NCBI GenBank assembly: GCA_024230435.1
Contig: JAAERL010001167.1
Coordinates: 82,715 to 146,714, forward strand
Source: Desulfobacteraceae bacterium
GTDB lineage: Bacteria > Desulfobacterota > Desulfobacteria > Desulfobacterales > Desulfosarcinaceae
DNA: 64,000 nucleotides
Reading direction: 5' to 3'
Part shown: positions 9,442 to 17,934 of the stretch, in pieces
How the letters are laid out: the number at the start of each line of letters is the position of its first letter
How positions within the stretch are numbered: the first letter of the stretch is position 1
Position numbers and translations under genes: made by a program
The notes under the pieces: model-generated
What the model was told of the DNA's origin: nothing
Databases searched by the model: none
What the model saw: the letters and a program-made list of their open reading frames with translations, nothing else

Positions 9442-9582
9442 TTATGCTTGTATTCGTTTCCGTTATGTTGCGTCAATGTGTACAGACAATTAGTATAATT
9501 AGTATATAACGCAGTATGCGTCTATCTTTGCTTTTTAAAAACGAATCCAAATTCGGTGCAATAACGATATATTCGCATCTTC

Positions 9583-9680
9583 CAAAACCCTAAAAGCCTG
9601 TTTGGGAATTATTAAATCGGCTGCAAAAGGTCTCGCACTTTTTCGCTAAATTTTCTATTTTCCAAACAAGCTCTAAATAC
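9583..9680. repeat. Small inverted-repeat element (family 4), tentative
   Basis: CTAAAAGCCTGTTTGGGAA at the left and TTTCCAAACAAGCTCTAAA at the right are imperfect inverted copies about 60 bases apart. A shortened relative lies at 48731-48768 (CCCTAAAAATG...CAAGCAGGCTCTAAAA), and a single end lies near 530. The right end touches the start of the Nudix gene region. Confidence 0.4.
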
Positions 9681-9690
9681 CGCTACGCTC

Positions 9691-10185
9691 ATGGAACAAA
9701 AAAAATTCTGTCACTTTTGCGGCAACAGCCTTACCCGCAAACATACCGAAGGCCGGCAACGCCCTTATTGCAATCACTGCAGCAGACCCATTTATGAAAA
9801 CCCTGTACCGGCGACCTGCCTTGTAGTTGTTAACCCTTCCAACGAAATTTTACTGGTCAAACGCTCGGTGGAGCCTCAAAAAGGCCAATGGTGTTTACCG
9901 GGCGGCTTTATGGAATTAGGTGAATCTCCATCCCACGGGGCTCTCAGAGAATTAAAGGAGGAAACCGGTCTGACAGGACAAATTAAATCCCTATTGGGAG
10001 TTAGCTCCAGTGCTTCTATGCAATATCACTCCATTTTGATGATAGGCTATTTAATCACATCATTTAAAGGCAGACCCGAAGCCGGAGATGATGCCGATGC
10101 AATTGGATGGTTCGCCTTTGACCGGCTTCCCCCAGTTGCCTTTTCAAGCCACCAGGACTTTATATACGGTCATTTCGGGCAATAA
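9691..10185 (+). CDS. Nudix hydrolase with N-terminal zinc ribbon
   Basis: 164 residues. Four cysteines in FCHFCGNSL and RPYCNHCSRP form a zinc ribbon (about 6-32). The Nudix box follows: GGFMELGESPSHGALREL then KEETGL, matching G-x5-E-x7-REU-x-EE-x-G-U completely (about 70-92). The arrangement resembles the NudC-like and ADP-ribose pyrophosphatase-like Nudix proteins with a zinc ribbon. Substrate cannot be told from sequence; hydrolysis of a nucleoside diphosphate derivative such as ADP-ribose or NADH is the family norm. It stands alone between repeats. Confidence 0.85.
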   Translation: MEQKKFCHFCGNSLTRKHTEGRQRPYCNHCSRPIYENPVPATCLVVVNPSNEILLVKRSVEPQKGQWCLPGGFMELGESPSHGALRELKEETGLTGQIKSLLGVSSSASMQYHSILMIGYLITSFKGRPEAGDDADAIGWFAFDRLPPVAFSSHQDFIYGHFGQ

Positions 10186-10292
10186 TTCGTTACTGGTTAT
10201 AATTAGTATCCATTGGCGCAACATAACGAAAACAAACTCAAAAGCCCATATGGATCAAGACAAGCAACAGTAAAATATTTGCAGTTTCCTAG

Positions 10293-10360
10293 CCCATTAC
10301 CACAGGCATCTGATTGATATTGCCAAGGTTGATATTGGCGAAGATAAAATTTTTCAGCCC
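10293..10360. repeat. Dispersed repeat family 2, copy 1
   Basis: CCACAGGCATCTGATTGATA, then GGTTGATATTGGCGAAGATA and AAATTTTTC. The same order of blocks occurs at 13140-13220 and 34012-34092, with a diverged remnant at 50160-50246. Here it directly abuts a family 1 element. Confidence 0.65.
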
Positions 10361-10363
10361 AAC

Positions 10364-10526
10364 TTAGGCGATTTCTGTTAAAGAATATACCATCTTGTAT
10401 GTCTTTTTTCCCGTCTTGTGCGTTATGCCAAAGCCCGAATACATTAAGTATGCAAACTTTGGCACGCCTTGAATACGAAAAAAAATCCTGCTCAATCTGG
10501 TATATTCTTTTCCGCCAATCGCCTTA
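10364..10526. repeat. Dispersed palindromic repeat family 1, copy A (163 bp)
   Basis: Termini TTAGGCGATTTCTGTTAAAG and (inverted) TAAGGCGATTGGCGGAAAAG share GGCGATT and AAAGAATATACCA. Inside are ATGCCAAAG and CTTTGGCAC around GAATACATTAAGTATGC, giving a large cruciform-capable structure. It has no coding capacity. It shares orientation with copies B and E. Confidence 0.9.
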
Positions 10527-10607
10527 AGATATCAAGCAAATTGCCCATTTATGGCAGGGCAATAGTTATCGCTCAGGCGCTTAATCCTCAGTGATGAACT
10601 TTTTTAT

Positions 10608-10635
10608 TAAGGTTTTTATAGCCCCTTGCCGATAA
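10608..10635 (+). promoter_or_regulatory. Sigma-28 (FliA)-like promoter
   Basis: The -10 element GCCGATAA (10628-10635) matches the flagellar sigma-28 consensus exactly. TAAGGTTT (10608-10615) matches TAAAGTTT with one change, at 12 rather than 11 bases spacing. The start site would fall near 10642, just before the GGAGG of the next gene. This supports flagellar control of the two genes downstream. Confidence 0.6.
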
Positions 10636-10654
10636 TTACAGTGGAGGCACTTAT

Positions 10655-11080
10655 ATGCATATTTACAATTACCAAGTTGACAACGTGCTTAATGAATACC
10701 GTAAGCAACTCAATCGCGGGCCGGGCAAAGATGCCAACGAAAAATCCTTGCACTTGGAATCCGGTGGTCAAATGCAGCAATTCAAGGCCAAACAACACCA
10801 GTCGGTTTTCGAACAACTCTCCGATAAAATAATGGGAAAAATAAAGGTCAAAAACCCAGGTAATCAAGCAATAGCTCAACATGATGATACTAAAAAGGAT
10901 TTACCAATTAATCATAATGCTGCCGGAAAACGTCTTGACTTAAGATATAACGTGATTGATCCTCATAATCAAAAAATTACGAAATCGATTACCTTTCAAG
11001 CATTGGAATTTAATTGGAAAGGCAATGAATACTCAAATCGGCAAACGGATGCCGATAGACGGTTAAGCGGCGAGGCGTAA
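10655..11080 (+). CDS. DVU0524-like FlgM-associated protein (probable)
   Basis: 141 residues beginning MHIYNYQVDNVLNEYRKQLNRG. This resembles the start of the DVU0524 family, small proteins encoded next to the anti-sigma factor gene flgM in Desulfovibrio. The rest is hydrophilic and poorly conserved by eye (FEQLSDKIMGKIK, LDLRYNVIDPHNQK). No signal peptide or membrane segment. GTGGAGGC supports the start, and a sigma-28-like promoter lies directly upstream. flgM itself is not visible; the next gene is a different small protein. The assignment rests on the N-terminal motif and the promoter. Confidence 0.55.
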   Translation: MHIYNYQVDNVLNEYRKQLNRGPGKDANEKSLHLESGGQMQQFKAKQHQSVFEQLSDKIMGKIKVKNPGNQAIAQHDDTKKDLPINHNAAGKRLDLRYNVIDPHNQKITKSITFQALEFNWKGNEYSNRQTDADRRLSGEA

Positions 11081-11167
11081 TTTTACCGGGAGATAAAAGC
11101 CCATAACAGGGCCCATTTTAGTGTTAATAAATTAGATGGTCATGATTTTCGGAAAGGAGGAAATCCC

Positions 11168-11473
11168 ATGATACACAATATAGCCGAAAACACATTAAGA
11201 ATTACGGCTAAGGCCGATCAGAACAGTTCGATTCAGGCCAAGGAAACTGCGTTGCAAAAAGTGGAACAGGTTCGTCAGGCTCGCCCTGTCGAAAAGCCGG
11301 AATCCGGGATGCAAGCGAACACAAGAAATCCCAGCAATGAAGATTCCAGCAATGAAGATTCCAGCAAATATCTCATAGAGGACAATAAACTGGTCTATGA
11401 GAAATATGACTCAAAAGGTGAAGTGGTAATGAGGATTCCACCCTCACACAAACCAGTTGACGAACGCGTTTGA
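11168..11473 (+). CDS. Small hydrophilic protein, FlaG-like C-terminus
   Basis: 101 residues after a strong AAAGGAGG site. The N-terminal two thirds are low-complexity and helical, with an exact tandem repeat NEDSSNEDSS (15-bp repeat, about 57-66). The C-terminal part, YLIEDNKLVYEKYDSKGEVV then MRIPPS, recalls the end of FlaG proteins (D-x-x-[TS]-G-E-V-x-R-x-I-P-P). It lies 87 bases after the DVU0524-like gene in the same direction, probably under the same sigma-28 promoter. FlgM was considered but its C-terminal sigma-binding motif is absent. The flagellar role is inferred. Confidence 0.5.
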   Translation: MIHNIAENTLRITAKADQNSSIQAKETALQKVEQVRQARPVEKPESGMQANTRNPSNEDSSNEDSSKYLIEDNKLVYEKYDSKGEVVMRIPPSHKPVDERV

Positions 11474-11554
11474 TTAAAATGTTTGATCCCCCGCCATTGC
11501 TTAAATGCCATATTGAAGGGTATGCCTGAACTCTAAGATACTTTTTTTTGGTCA

Positions 11555-12385
11555 TTACAAGCCCTTATCACTTTTTTTAGCCGTTTCCCACAGTTTTTCC
11601 ATTTCATCGCGTGGAATATCCTTCAAGACCCGGTTTTTTTTTTGGGCTAACTTTTCCATACATTTGAATCGTCTTATGAATTTGTTGGCCGAACTTTGAA
11701 GAGCTGTTTCAGGATGAATTCCGGATATGCGCCCCACATTGATCAATGTAAAAAGAATATCGCCAAATTCCATTGCGGCATTTTCTTTTTTTTCGGGTAA
11801 ACCATCCTCCAAATTGTCAATTGCGACTATAAATTCCTGCCATTCCTCTTCGGTTTGATCCATCACTTCCTTAAGATCATTCCAGTCGAATCCTGCTCCC
11901 GCAGCCCGCTCCGAAATCAGGTAAGCCCTGGGCAGCGCCGGCATACCCGAAGGAACTGAATCCATAAGTGACTTTGATTCATTTTTTTCTTCTTTCTCTT
12001 CCTGTTTTATCTCTCGCCAGCGTTTTTTTACCTGACCAACGGTTCCGGCCTTGGCGTCACCGAAAACATGCGGATGGCGCCGGATCATTTTCTGTTTGAT
12101 TTTATTTATAATTTCATCAAAACAGATACCGTTTTTTTCGGAGAACAATCGTACATAAAACATCAACTGAAACAAAACGTCCCCCAACTCCTCTTTAATG
12201 GCCTCAAGATCACCTGAATCGACCGCTTCGAGCAACTCGTAAACTTCTTCAACTAAGTAAACGCCAATAGATTTAGGGGTCTGTTTCTTATCCCAGGGGC
12301 AACCGTTTTCAGCCCGCAAGGCAGTGATGACATCTAAAATAGGTCCAATTGAGAAATTATCTTTTATAGCTTTTTGCTGTGCCAC
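11555..12385 (-). CDS. mazG: Nucleoside triphosphate pyrophosphohydrolase MazG
   Basis: 276 residues with two MazG domains. The first contains ENGCPWDKKQTP, EEVYELLEAV and EELGDVLFQLMFY (EExxE and ExxD metal ligands). The second contains GFDWNDLKEVMDQTEEEWQEF and EFGDILFTLINVGR. It hydrolyses non-canonical or excess NTPs to NMP and PPi. A charged linker between the domains (KQEEKEEKNESK) is family-typical. The start is GTG and lies 22 bases inside the end of cvpA, so the genes are coupled. Confidence 0.92.
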   Translation of the reverse strand: MAQQKAIKDNFSIGPILDVITALRAENGCPWDKKQTPKSIGVYLVEEVYELLEAVDSGDLEAIKEELGDVLFQLMFYVRLFSEKNGICFDEIINKIKQKMIRRHPHVFGDAKAGTVGQVKKRWREIKQEEKEEKNESKSLMDSVPSGMPALPRAYLISERAAGAGFDWNDLKEVMDQTEEEWQEFIVAIDNLEDGLPEKKENAAMEFGDILFTLINVGRISGIHPETALQSSANKFIRRFKCMEKLAQKKNRVLKDIPRDEMEKLWETAKKSDKGL

Positions 12386-12894
12386 GCTTTGTTCAATTCC
12401 TTCATTTTAACACTAAACAATTTTTTCATATCACGCGGGGCCATGCTGATCAGAGTTGCGCTTATCGTCATAATGTTGCGCGCTGTCACCGACTCACGTA
12501 ATATGTCTGATTTTTTGGGTAAAAAAGTGGTTAATACCAAGATAAGCACCGCAGAAATCAAAATTCCCTTAAGCGTGCCGAACAAAACACCGCATAACCG
12601 ATCAGTCCAGCCAAGGCAGGCAATGTCCAAAAAATACTTTATCAGCACGCCCAGATAACTAACACCCAGATAAACAATGATAAATATGATAAAGCAACTG
12701 ATAATATTAAGATAAGCAAAGTTCGTAGCCCATCTGGATAAACTTTGAGCAAGCAGCGGGTAATATGCATAGGCTGCATACAATCCTGCCAACACCCCGA
12801 TAATAGAGGAAAGCTCTTTGACAATGCCCCTGAAACCTCCGCGGACAAGACAATAAGCTAAGATAACGATCAGTACAAGATCCAATAAATTCAT
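12364..12894 (-). CDS. CvpA family membrane protein
   Basis: 176 residues with four hydrophobic segments (about 3-18, 26-48, 60-88, 100-125). The CvpA signature is visible: LDLVLIVILAYCLVRGGFRG at the N-terminus and YLGVSYLGVLIKYFL in the middle. CvpA proteins were named for colicin V production and are now linked to envelope stress, but biochemical activity is unknown. GGGGAAAT precedes the ATG. It is first in a two-gene unit with mazG. Confidence 0.85.
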   Translation of the reverse strand: MNLLDLVLIVILAYCLVRGGFRGIVKELSSIIGVLAGLYAAYAYYPLLAQSLSRWATNFAYLNIISCFIIFIIVYLGVSYLGVLIKYFLDIACLGWTDRLCGVLFGTLKGILISAVLILVLTTFLPKKSDILRESVTARNIMTISATLISMAPRDMKKLFSVKMKELNKAWHSKKL

Positions 12895-13139
12895 ATTTCC
12901 CCATTAATTAGGATAGTTGAATACCGCCGGATATTTCCCGGCAAGAGCTTACCCAAAGCTATGCAAATTAACAAAGGCCTGTGTTTGCGTCAAGCTATTT
13001 TGCAAACTATTATTGGCACATAGCGCATTCGCGCTGAATATATACCCGGGTCTATATTTGCTGTTTGCATTCCAATTAAAAATTCGATACTTTTATTCAT
13101 GCTCATCTGGAAAAACAGGCAAAATCGGTCAAAATTATG

Positions 13140-13220
13140 GGGTGCGAAAAATTTTAGCCACAGGCGCCTGATTGATACACCGAGGGTTGATATTCCAACG
13201 ATAATTTTTTTCAGTGTAAA
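13140..13220. repeat. Dispersed repeat family 2, copy 2
   Basis: GGTGCGAAAAATTTTAGCCA, then CAGGCGCCTGATTGATACA, GGGTTGATATTCCAACGATA and ATTTTTTTCAG. Matches copies at 10293 and 34012. It sits in the 397-base gap between cvpA and phoH, in which no gene was found. Confidence 0.65.
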
Positions 13221-13291
13221 TAGAGATCATATGCCATTGCACCTGCATTACCCTGTAATGATACGATATACTTAACGGACAAATATACTAA

Positions 13292-14320
13292 ATGGATAAA
13301 AACACTCAGCAAACAAAACTTACTTTTTCGGATTTGGAACTCGCTCGCCAATTGTTCGGAGAGCACAACAGCAACCTGAAACATATTGCACAGGATTTAT
13401 CCCTGGACATACAAGCACGCGGAAATACAGTTTATCTTCAAGGAGATCCCATTATTCTGAACCTTGTGCAAAAGCTTCTCACCCAGCTTTATGGATTGCT
13501 CAAAGAACGTTATCCCATCTATCCAAATGACATTGATTACGCGATACGCCTCTTGAGCGCCGATGACAGCGCAGAGTTGAAGGAAATATTTCTTGATACG
13601 GTATTTATAACGGCAAAAAAACACACCATCACCCCAAAAAGCAAGGCTCAAAAAAATTATATAGACGCCATCCGGAGCTATGACATCGTCTTTGGAATCG
13701 GCCCTGCTGGAACGGGTAAAACCTATCTGGCAATGGCTATGGCCGTGGCGGCGCTGACCAAGGGGATTGTCTCCAGGATCATTTTGACCAGACCGGCCGT
13801 AGAGGCAGGCGAAACACTTGGCTTTTTACCGGGCGATCTTGCCGAAAAAGTAGACCCTTACCTGCGGCCCCTGTACGATGCTTTGCATGATATGCTGCGT
13901 TATGAAAAAGTAAACAACCTGATGGCCCAGGGAGCCATTGAAGTTGCGCCTATCGCGTTTATGCGCGGCAGAACCCTCAACGACTCGTTTGTCATACTTG
14001 ATGAAGCCCAAAACACCACCTCCGAACAAATGAAAATGTTCCTGACCCGAATCGGATTCAACTCAAAAGCAGTAATCACAGGAGATATCACCCAAATCGA
14101 TTTACCCCCTAATAAAACATCCGGGCTAATCGAGGCGAAAAATATTTTAAGCGCAATCAAAGGCATTGAATTTACCTACTTTTCCCAAAGGGATGTTGTA
14201 CGGCATAAACTGGTTCAGGACATTATCCAGGCTTACGAACTGGCGGATGAACAAAAAAAAACTTTTATCAACGGCTTGACGGCCGATAAAACAACACAGT
14301 CTGATGAATTGACATATTAA
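13292..14320 (+). CDS. PhoH family ATPase (PhoL/YbeZ type)
   Basis: 342 residues with an N-terminal KH-like region (about 15-110) and a PhoH ATPase domain. GPAGTGKT is the Walker A motif (about 137-144) and FVILDEAQNT the Walker B; TRIGFNSKAVITGDITQIDLP is the conserved sensor region. PhoL-type proteins are RNA-associated ATPases that work with YbeY, and ybeY lies two genes downstream. The next gene starts 3 bases after the stop, so this is an operon. No clear ribosome site precedes the ATG at 13292. Confidence 0.92.
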   Translation: MDKNTQQTKLTFSDLELARQLFGEHNSNLKHIAQDLSLDIQARGNTVYLQGDPIILNLVQKLLTQLYGLLKERYPIYPNDIDYAIRLLSADDSAELKEIFLDTVFITAKKHTITPKSKAQKNYIDAIRSYDIVFGIGPAGTGKTYLAMAMAVAALTKGIVSRIILTRPAVEAGETLGFLPGDLAEKVDPYLRPLYDALHDMLRYEKVNNLMAQGAIEVAPIAFMRGRTLNDSFVILDEAQNTTSEQMKMFLTRIGFNSKAVITGDITQIDLPPNKTSGLIEAKNILSAIKGIEFTYFSQRDVVRHKLVQDIIQAYELADEQKKTFINGLTADKTTQSDELTY

Positions 14321-14323
14321 AAA

Positions 14324-16747
14324 ATGACCAGCAACGGAAAACATAAAAAATTACCTGTAAGTGCGCAAGAGATTCAAAAATCAGCAAAATGGCTGATTTT
14401 AGGCGCCGTTGCAATAGTGTTTGCCTCCCTGCTCTATCCCAGCTTGCTCATCAAGGAAAAAAACTACAACTTGGGTGATATTTCCGGCAAAGATATCAAA
14501 GCCAGCCTGGATTTTTTCATCGAAGATCACGCCGCCACACTAAAAAGCCGCAAACAAGCTGTGGATCAGGTTCTGACTGTTTATGACTATGATCCCCGGA
14601 TCAGTCAAAAACTCCTTGTCAAAATAAGAAACGCCTTTTCTGAAACGCGCAAAAAAACAGAACAGGCCAAGGACCGGAAAAGCGCTATCCCAAATGAGAT
14701 CCAGGCCAGCCGGGCCAAAGTCGATCGTGAAGCCATGGCCCCGGCCCAGAAAGGCGGCCTGCTTACCTACAAGGATCCGTTTGAAACCCACCTTGGCGTA
14801 TCCATCAGCGAAGGTGCTTTCAACTTGCTGATCAAAGAGCAATTTTCAACCTATATCGCCAATACGATCAGCTCAATTGTGGACGAAATCCAGACAAACG
14901 GCATTGTGGCGAACAAAGAGGTACTGCTCAAAGAGCTGGAACGCGGAATCATCTTGCGTGATGTCTCCGATAAAACCGAAACTGCAATCCTCTCGCTGCG
15001 TCAATATCATGGCCCGGACCAGGCTAAAACCATGGTTAGAATTGTGGGCGAACCACTGGTAAAAAACTTGAACTACAACTTGGTCAACCTGATTGTTGAC
15101 ATAGCCCAACGCATGCTGCAGCCCAACATTACGCTGAACCGCAATGAAACCGAAGAACGCAAAAAAAAGACGTTAAAAACTATCAAACCGGTAATGTATC
15201 AGATCAAAGCAGGTGAAATGATCCTCAGGGAAGGTGAAAGGGTCAATCAAGTCCAATTGCTCAAGCTCCAATCCATGAGAGAAAAAGAGCAGACACAAGA
15301 AAAAAACATTCCGTTTTCAGGAATAGGGGCTGCCCTGCTATTATCCATTTTTCTTATCTGCAGCTATACTATCTATCTTAACCAGCCTCACTATGCCGAA
15401 CTGAAACAAAGCCGGCACCTTCTGTTTATGGGTCTTACACTGATCATGGTATTTTTCTTTGTAAAAATGGCAAGCGTGATCTCCACCGGGTTGTCGCTGC
15501 GATCGATTATCAACATACCCGAAGGCGCCATCATATACGCTGCGCCGGTAGCTGCGGGAGCTATGCTGATTTGCCTTTTCCTGGGTTTCAGAATCGCTGT
15601 TCCTTTTAGTTTAGCCACAGCCATCTGCGCGGCATTGCTGCTTGATCATCAACTGGAAACATTTCTTTTTTTCTCCATCAACAACTCCATGGCAGCCTAT
15701 TGGATCACCCATTGCAGGGAAAGAACCCTGTTCATTAAAGCCGGAGCGAAACTGGGCCTGTTGAATATGGTAATCGTATCGTTTATCTGCATCTACACAA
15801 GCGCATACGGCTGGAACAATCTTACATGGAGTCTGAGCTTCGCTTTCCTGGGCGGAGTCACCAGCGCCTTTGTAGTCCTTGGCCTGGCGCCCCTTGTGGA
15901 ATTGGTATTTCGCTATACAACCGATATTACCCTGATGGAGCTGTCCAACCTGGATCGTCCCATCCTTCGCCGCTTAATGCTCGAGGCTCCAGGCACCTAT
16001 CACCATAGCGTGGTTGTAGGCTCCCTGGTCGAAGCGGCTGCCACGGAAATCGGGGCAAAACCCCTTCTGGCAAAAGTTTGCGGCTACTATCACGACATCG
16101 GAAAAGTAAAAAAGCCCCTGTATTTCATTGAGAACCAAATCGCCGGCCACAACAAACATGACAAACTTGCACCGTCGATGTCCAGCCTGATCCTAATAGC
16201 CCATGTAAAGGATGGTGTGGAAATCGCCAAAAAGCATAAACTCGGCCAATCCATTATTGACACCATCCAGCAACACCACGGAACCAGCCTCATTCATTAT
16301 TTTTACGAAAAAGCCAAACAGCTCAGAGGTGAAGACACCGTAAAAATAGAAGACTTCAGCTATCACGGCCCCAAGCCCCAAACCAAGGAAGCAGGGCTGG
16401 TGATGCTTGCCGATGTGGTCGAGGCCGCCTCCCGAACCCTTGACAATCCGACACCGGCTCGCATACAAGGCATGGTCCAGCACTTGATTAACAAAGTGTT
16501 TTCGGATGGCCAGCTTGACAATTGCGAATTAACGCTCAAAGATCTGCACAGCATTGCCAAGAGTTTTAATAAAATTTTATATGGCATTCATCATCATCGT
16601 ATAGAATATACTGAATCGCCTTCAAAAGAAGATGGAAAAAGTAAAAATGCCGGTACTGATAGACAATCAACAATCAAATCAGCCCATAAAGACCCAACTC
16701 ATTCAAAAGAAAGCCCAAGCCGTCTTAAGCGCCTTGGACTGTCCTGA
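14324..16747 (+). CDS. 7TM-HD family phosphohydrolase (PgpH-like)
   Basis: 807 residues with one N-terminal membrane helix (about 24-44), an extracytoplasmic 7TMR-HDED domain (about 45-325), about seven membrane helices (about 330-560) and a C-terminal HD domain. The HD residues are seen in GTYHHS, YYHDIGKV (about 588), LIAHVKDGVEIA and IQQHHGT. PgpH homologues degrade c-di-AMP in Firmicutes; in this lineage the substrate is unproven. The last 34 codons overlap ybeY in another frame by about 100 bases, and this tail is low-complexity (Ser/Lys-rich). Confidence 0.88.
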   Translation: MTSNGKHKKLPVSAQEIQKSAKWLILGAVAIVFASLLYPSLLIKEKNYNLGDISGKDIKASLDFFIEDHAATLKSRKQAVDQVLTVYDYDPRISQKLLVKIRNAFSETRKKTEQAKDRKSAIPNEIQASRAKVDREAMAPAQKGGLLTYKDPFETHLGVSISEGAFNLLIKEQFSTYIANTISSIVDEIQTNGIVANKEVLLKELERGIILRDVSDKTETAILSLRQYHGPDQAKTMVRIVGEPLVKNLNYNLVNLIVDIAQRMLQPNITLNRNETEERKKKTLKTIKPVMYQIKAGEMILREGERVNQVQLLKLQSMREKEQTQEKNIPFSGIGAALLLSIFLICSYTIYLNQPHYAELKQSRHLLFMGLTLIMVFFFVKMASVISTGLSLRSIINIPEGAIIYAAPVAAGAMLICLFLGFRIAVPFSLATAICAALLLDHQLETFLFFSINNSMAAYWITHCRERTLFIKAGAKLGLLNMVIVSFICIYTSAYGWNNLTWSLSFAFLGGVTSAFVVLGLAPLVELVFRYTTDITLMELSNLDRPILRRLMLEAPGTYHHSVVVGSLVEAAATEIGAKPLLAKVCGYYHDIGKVKKPLYFIENQIAGHNKHDKLAPSMSSLILIAHVKDGVEIAKKHKLGQSIIDTIQQHHGTSLIHYFYEKAKQLRGEDTVKIEDFSYHGPKPQTKEAGLVMLADVVEAASRTLDNPTPARIQGMVQHLINKVFSDGQLDNCELTLKDLHSIAKSFNKILYGIHHHRIEYTESPSKEDGKSKNAGTDRQSTIKSAHKDPTHSKESPSRLKRLGLS

Positions 16748-17093
16748 CGCCGAATTATCCCTTGTATTTGTAGATGATGACCGGATAGCACATCTGAATG
16801 AAACCTATCTCAATCACCGGGGCCCCACAAATGTGATTTCATTTCCCATGCAGGAAGGCGACTTTTCCGGCATCAATCCCCATATCCTTGGCGATGTGGT
16901 CATTTCAATGGATACCTGCGCCCGTGAAGGCAAAGCGGCAGGGTTGTCCACCCAGCTCCGCCTGGACCAGCTTATAGTCCATGGCATTTTGCACTTGTTC
17001 GGCTATGACCATATCAATGATGAAGAACAAGCCCGTGTGATGGAAAAAAAGAGTGATGAAATGATGGCATTATTAAAAAATGTAAATTCCTGA
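16647..17093 (+). CDS. ybeY: Endoribonuclease YbeY
   Basis: 148 residues from the ATG at 16647. A metal-dependent RNase for rRNA maturation and ribosome quality control. HGILHLFGYDHINDEE supplies the three zinc-binding histidines of H-G-x-L-H-x-x-G-Y-D-H, and NVISFPM and LGDVVIS are also conserved. MPVLIDNQQ matches the usual N-terminus better than an ATG five codons earlier (16632). It overlaps the end of the HD gene by about 100 bases, an unusually long overlap. Confidence 0.93.
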   Translation: MPVLIDNQQSNQPIKTQLIQKKAQAVLSALDCPDAELSLVFVDDDRIAHLNETYLNHRGPTNVISFPMQEGDFSGINPHILGDVVISMDTCAREGKAAGLSTQLRLDQLIVHGILHLFGYDHINDEEQARVMEKKSDEMMALLKNVNS

Positions 17094-17142
17094 ACTCATA
17101 AAAATTTCCCATAAGCCCCACATATCATCCTTAGGAGAAAAT

Positions 17143-17862
17143 ATGCCCAATCTTACCATACAGCTCGACTACGTAGCCGGGCTCAGGCAAAGCATGCAAC
17201 TATCCGAACCAGAGCCTGTCGCAGCAGCCATATTGGCCGAACTCGGAGGCGCAGATGGTATTGCCATTCATATTTCCCAAGAACAGCGAAAAAGCCTTGA
17301 ACGCGATGCGCGTTTGCTGCGCGAAACCGTTAAAAGCCGATTAATATTACATATGATGCCCAGCCTTGAAAACATCGGCATTGCAGTTGATATCAAACCG
17401 GAAAGGGTGATACTGATCTGCGAAGAGCAAGAAGAAAAGCACGAGGGCAACGGCTTTGATCTGTCAATACATAGTAAGGTGATTTTTGAAACCATCGACA
17501 CGTTGCAATTAAAGGGCATCAGTGCCGGAATATGCATCCCGGCAGATGCTGAACAGGTAAAAATGGCCCATCAATTAAGAGCCAACTGGATACACATTCA
17601 TGCCGGTAACCTCAGGGCGGCAACATCGGCTGCGACCCAAAGACAGCAATGGGATAAAATTATCGATACCATAAAAATGGCGCATAAGCTCAGACTGGAA
17701 ATCGCCATCGGCTATGGTTTGAATAACCACTTGATTAAACTTTTCAAGGGAGTAAACGAAATCGGCGAATTCAGTATGGGAAGAGCCTTAATTGCAAAAG
17801 CCTTACTCATCGGCATGGAAAATGCCGTTCGCGAAACGGCCGGCCTGATAAAAAATTGGTGA
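17143..17862 (+). CDS. PdxJ-like protein with substituted active site
   Basis: 239 residues co-linear with pyridoxine 5'-phosphate synthase, with the typical start (LDYVAGLRQS against IDHIATLRNA) and QxADGIAIH and ALLIGMENAV blocks. Against E. coli PdxJ recalled from memory, most active-site positions differ: the segment HLREDRRH is HISQEQRK, E72 (NLEMA) is His (ILHMM), E153 (FIEIH) is His (WIHIH), H193 (NAGHGL) is Tyr (AIGYGL), and the phosphate-binding G-H near the C-terminus is M-G. D9, H45 and R20 appear kept. I infer a non-canonical paralogue or pseudoenzyme. AGGAG precedes the ATG. In related genomes this slot is pdxJ-acpS-nnr; acpS is absent here. Confidence 0.7.
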   Translation: MPNLTIQLDYVAGLRQSMQLSEPEPVAAAILAELGGADGIAIHISQEQRKSLERDARLLRETVKSRLILHMMPSLENIGIAVDIKPERVILICEEQEEKHEGNGFDLSIHSKVIFETIDTLQLKGISAGICIPADAEQVKMAHQLRANWIHIHAGNLRAATSAATQRQQWDKIIDTIKMAHKLRLEIAIGYGLNNHLIKLFKGVNEIGEFSMGRALIAKALLIGMENAVRETAGLIKNW

Positions 17863-17934
17863 AAATGTATAAAGATCATTTGGAAACAGGAAAATTTACT
17901 TATTTCGCCGATGAGCGTTCGCAAAGGAAATCTT

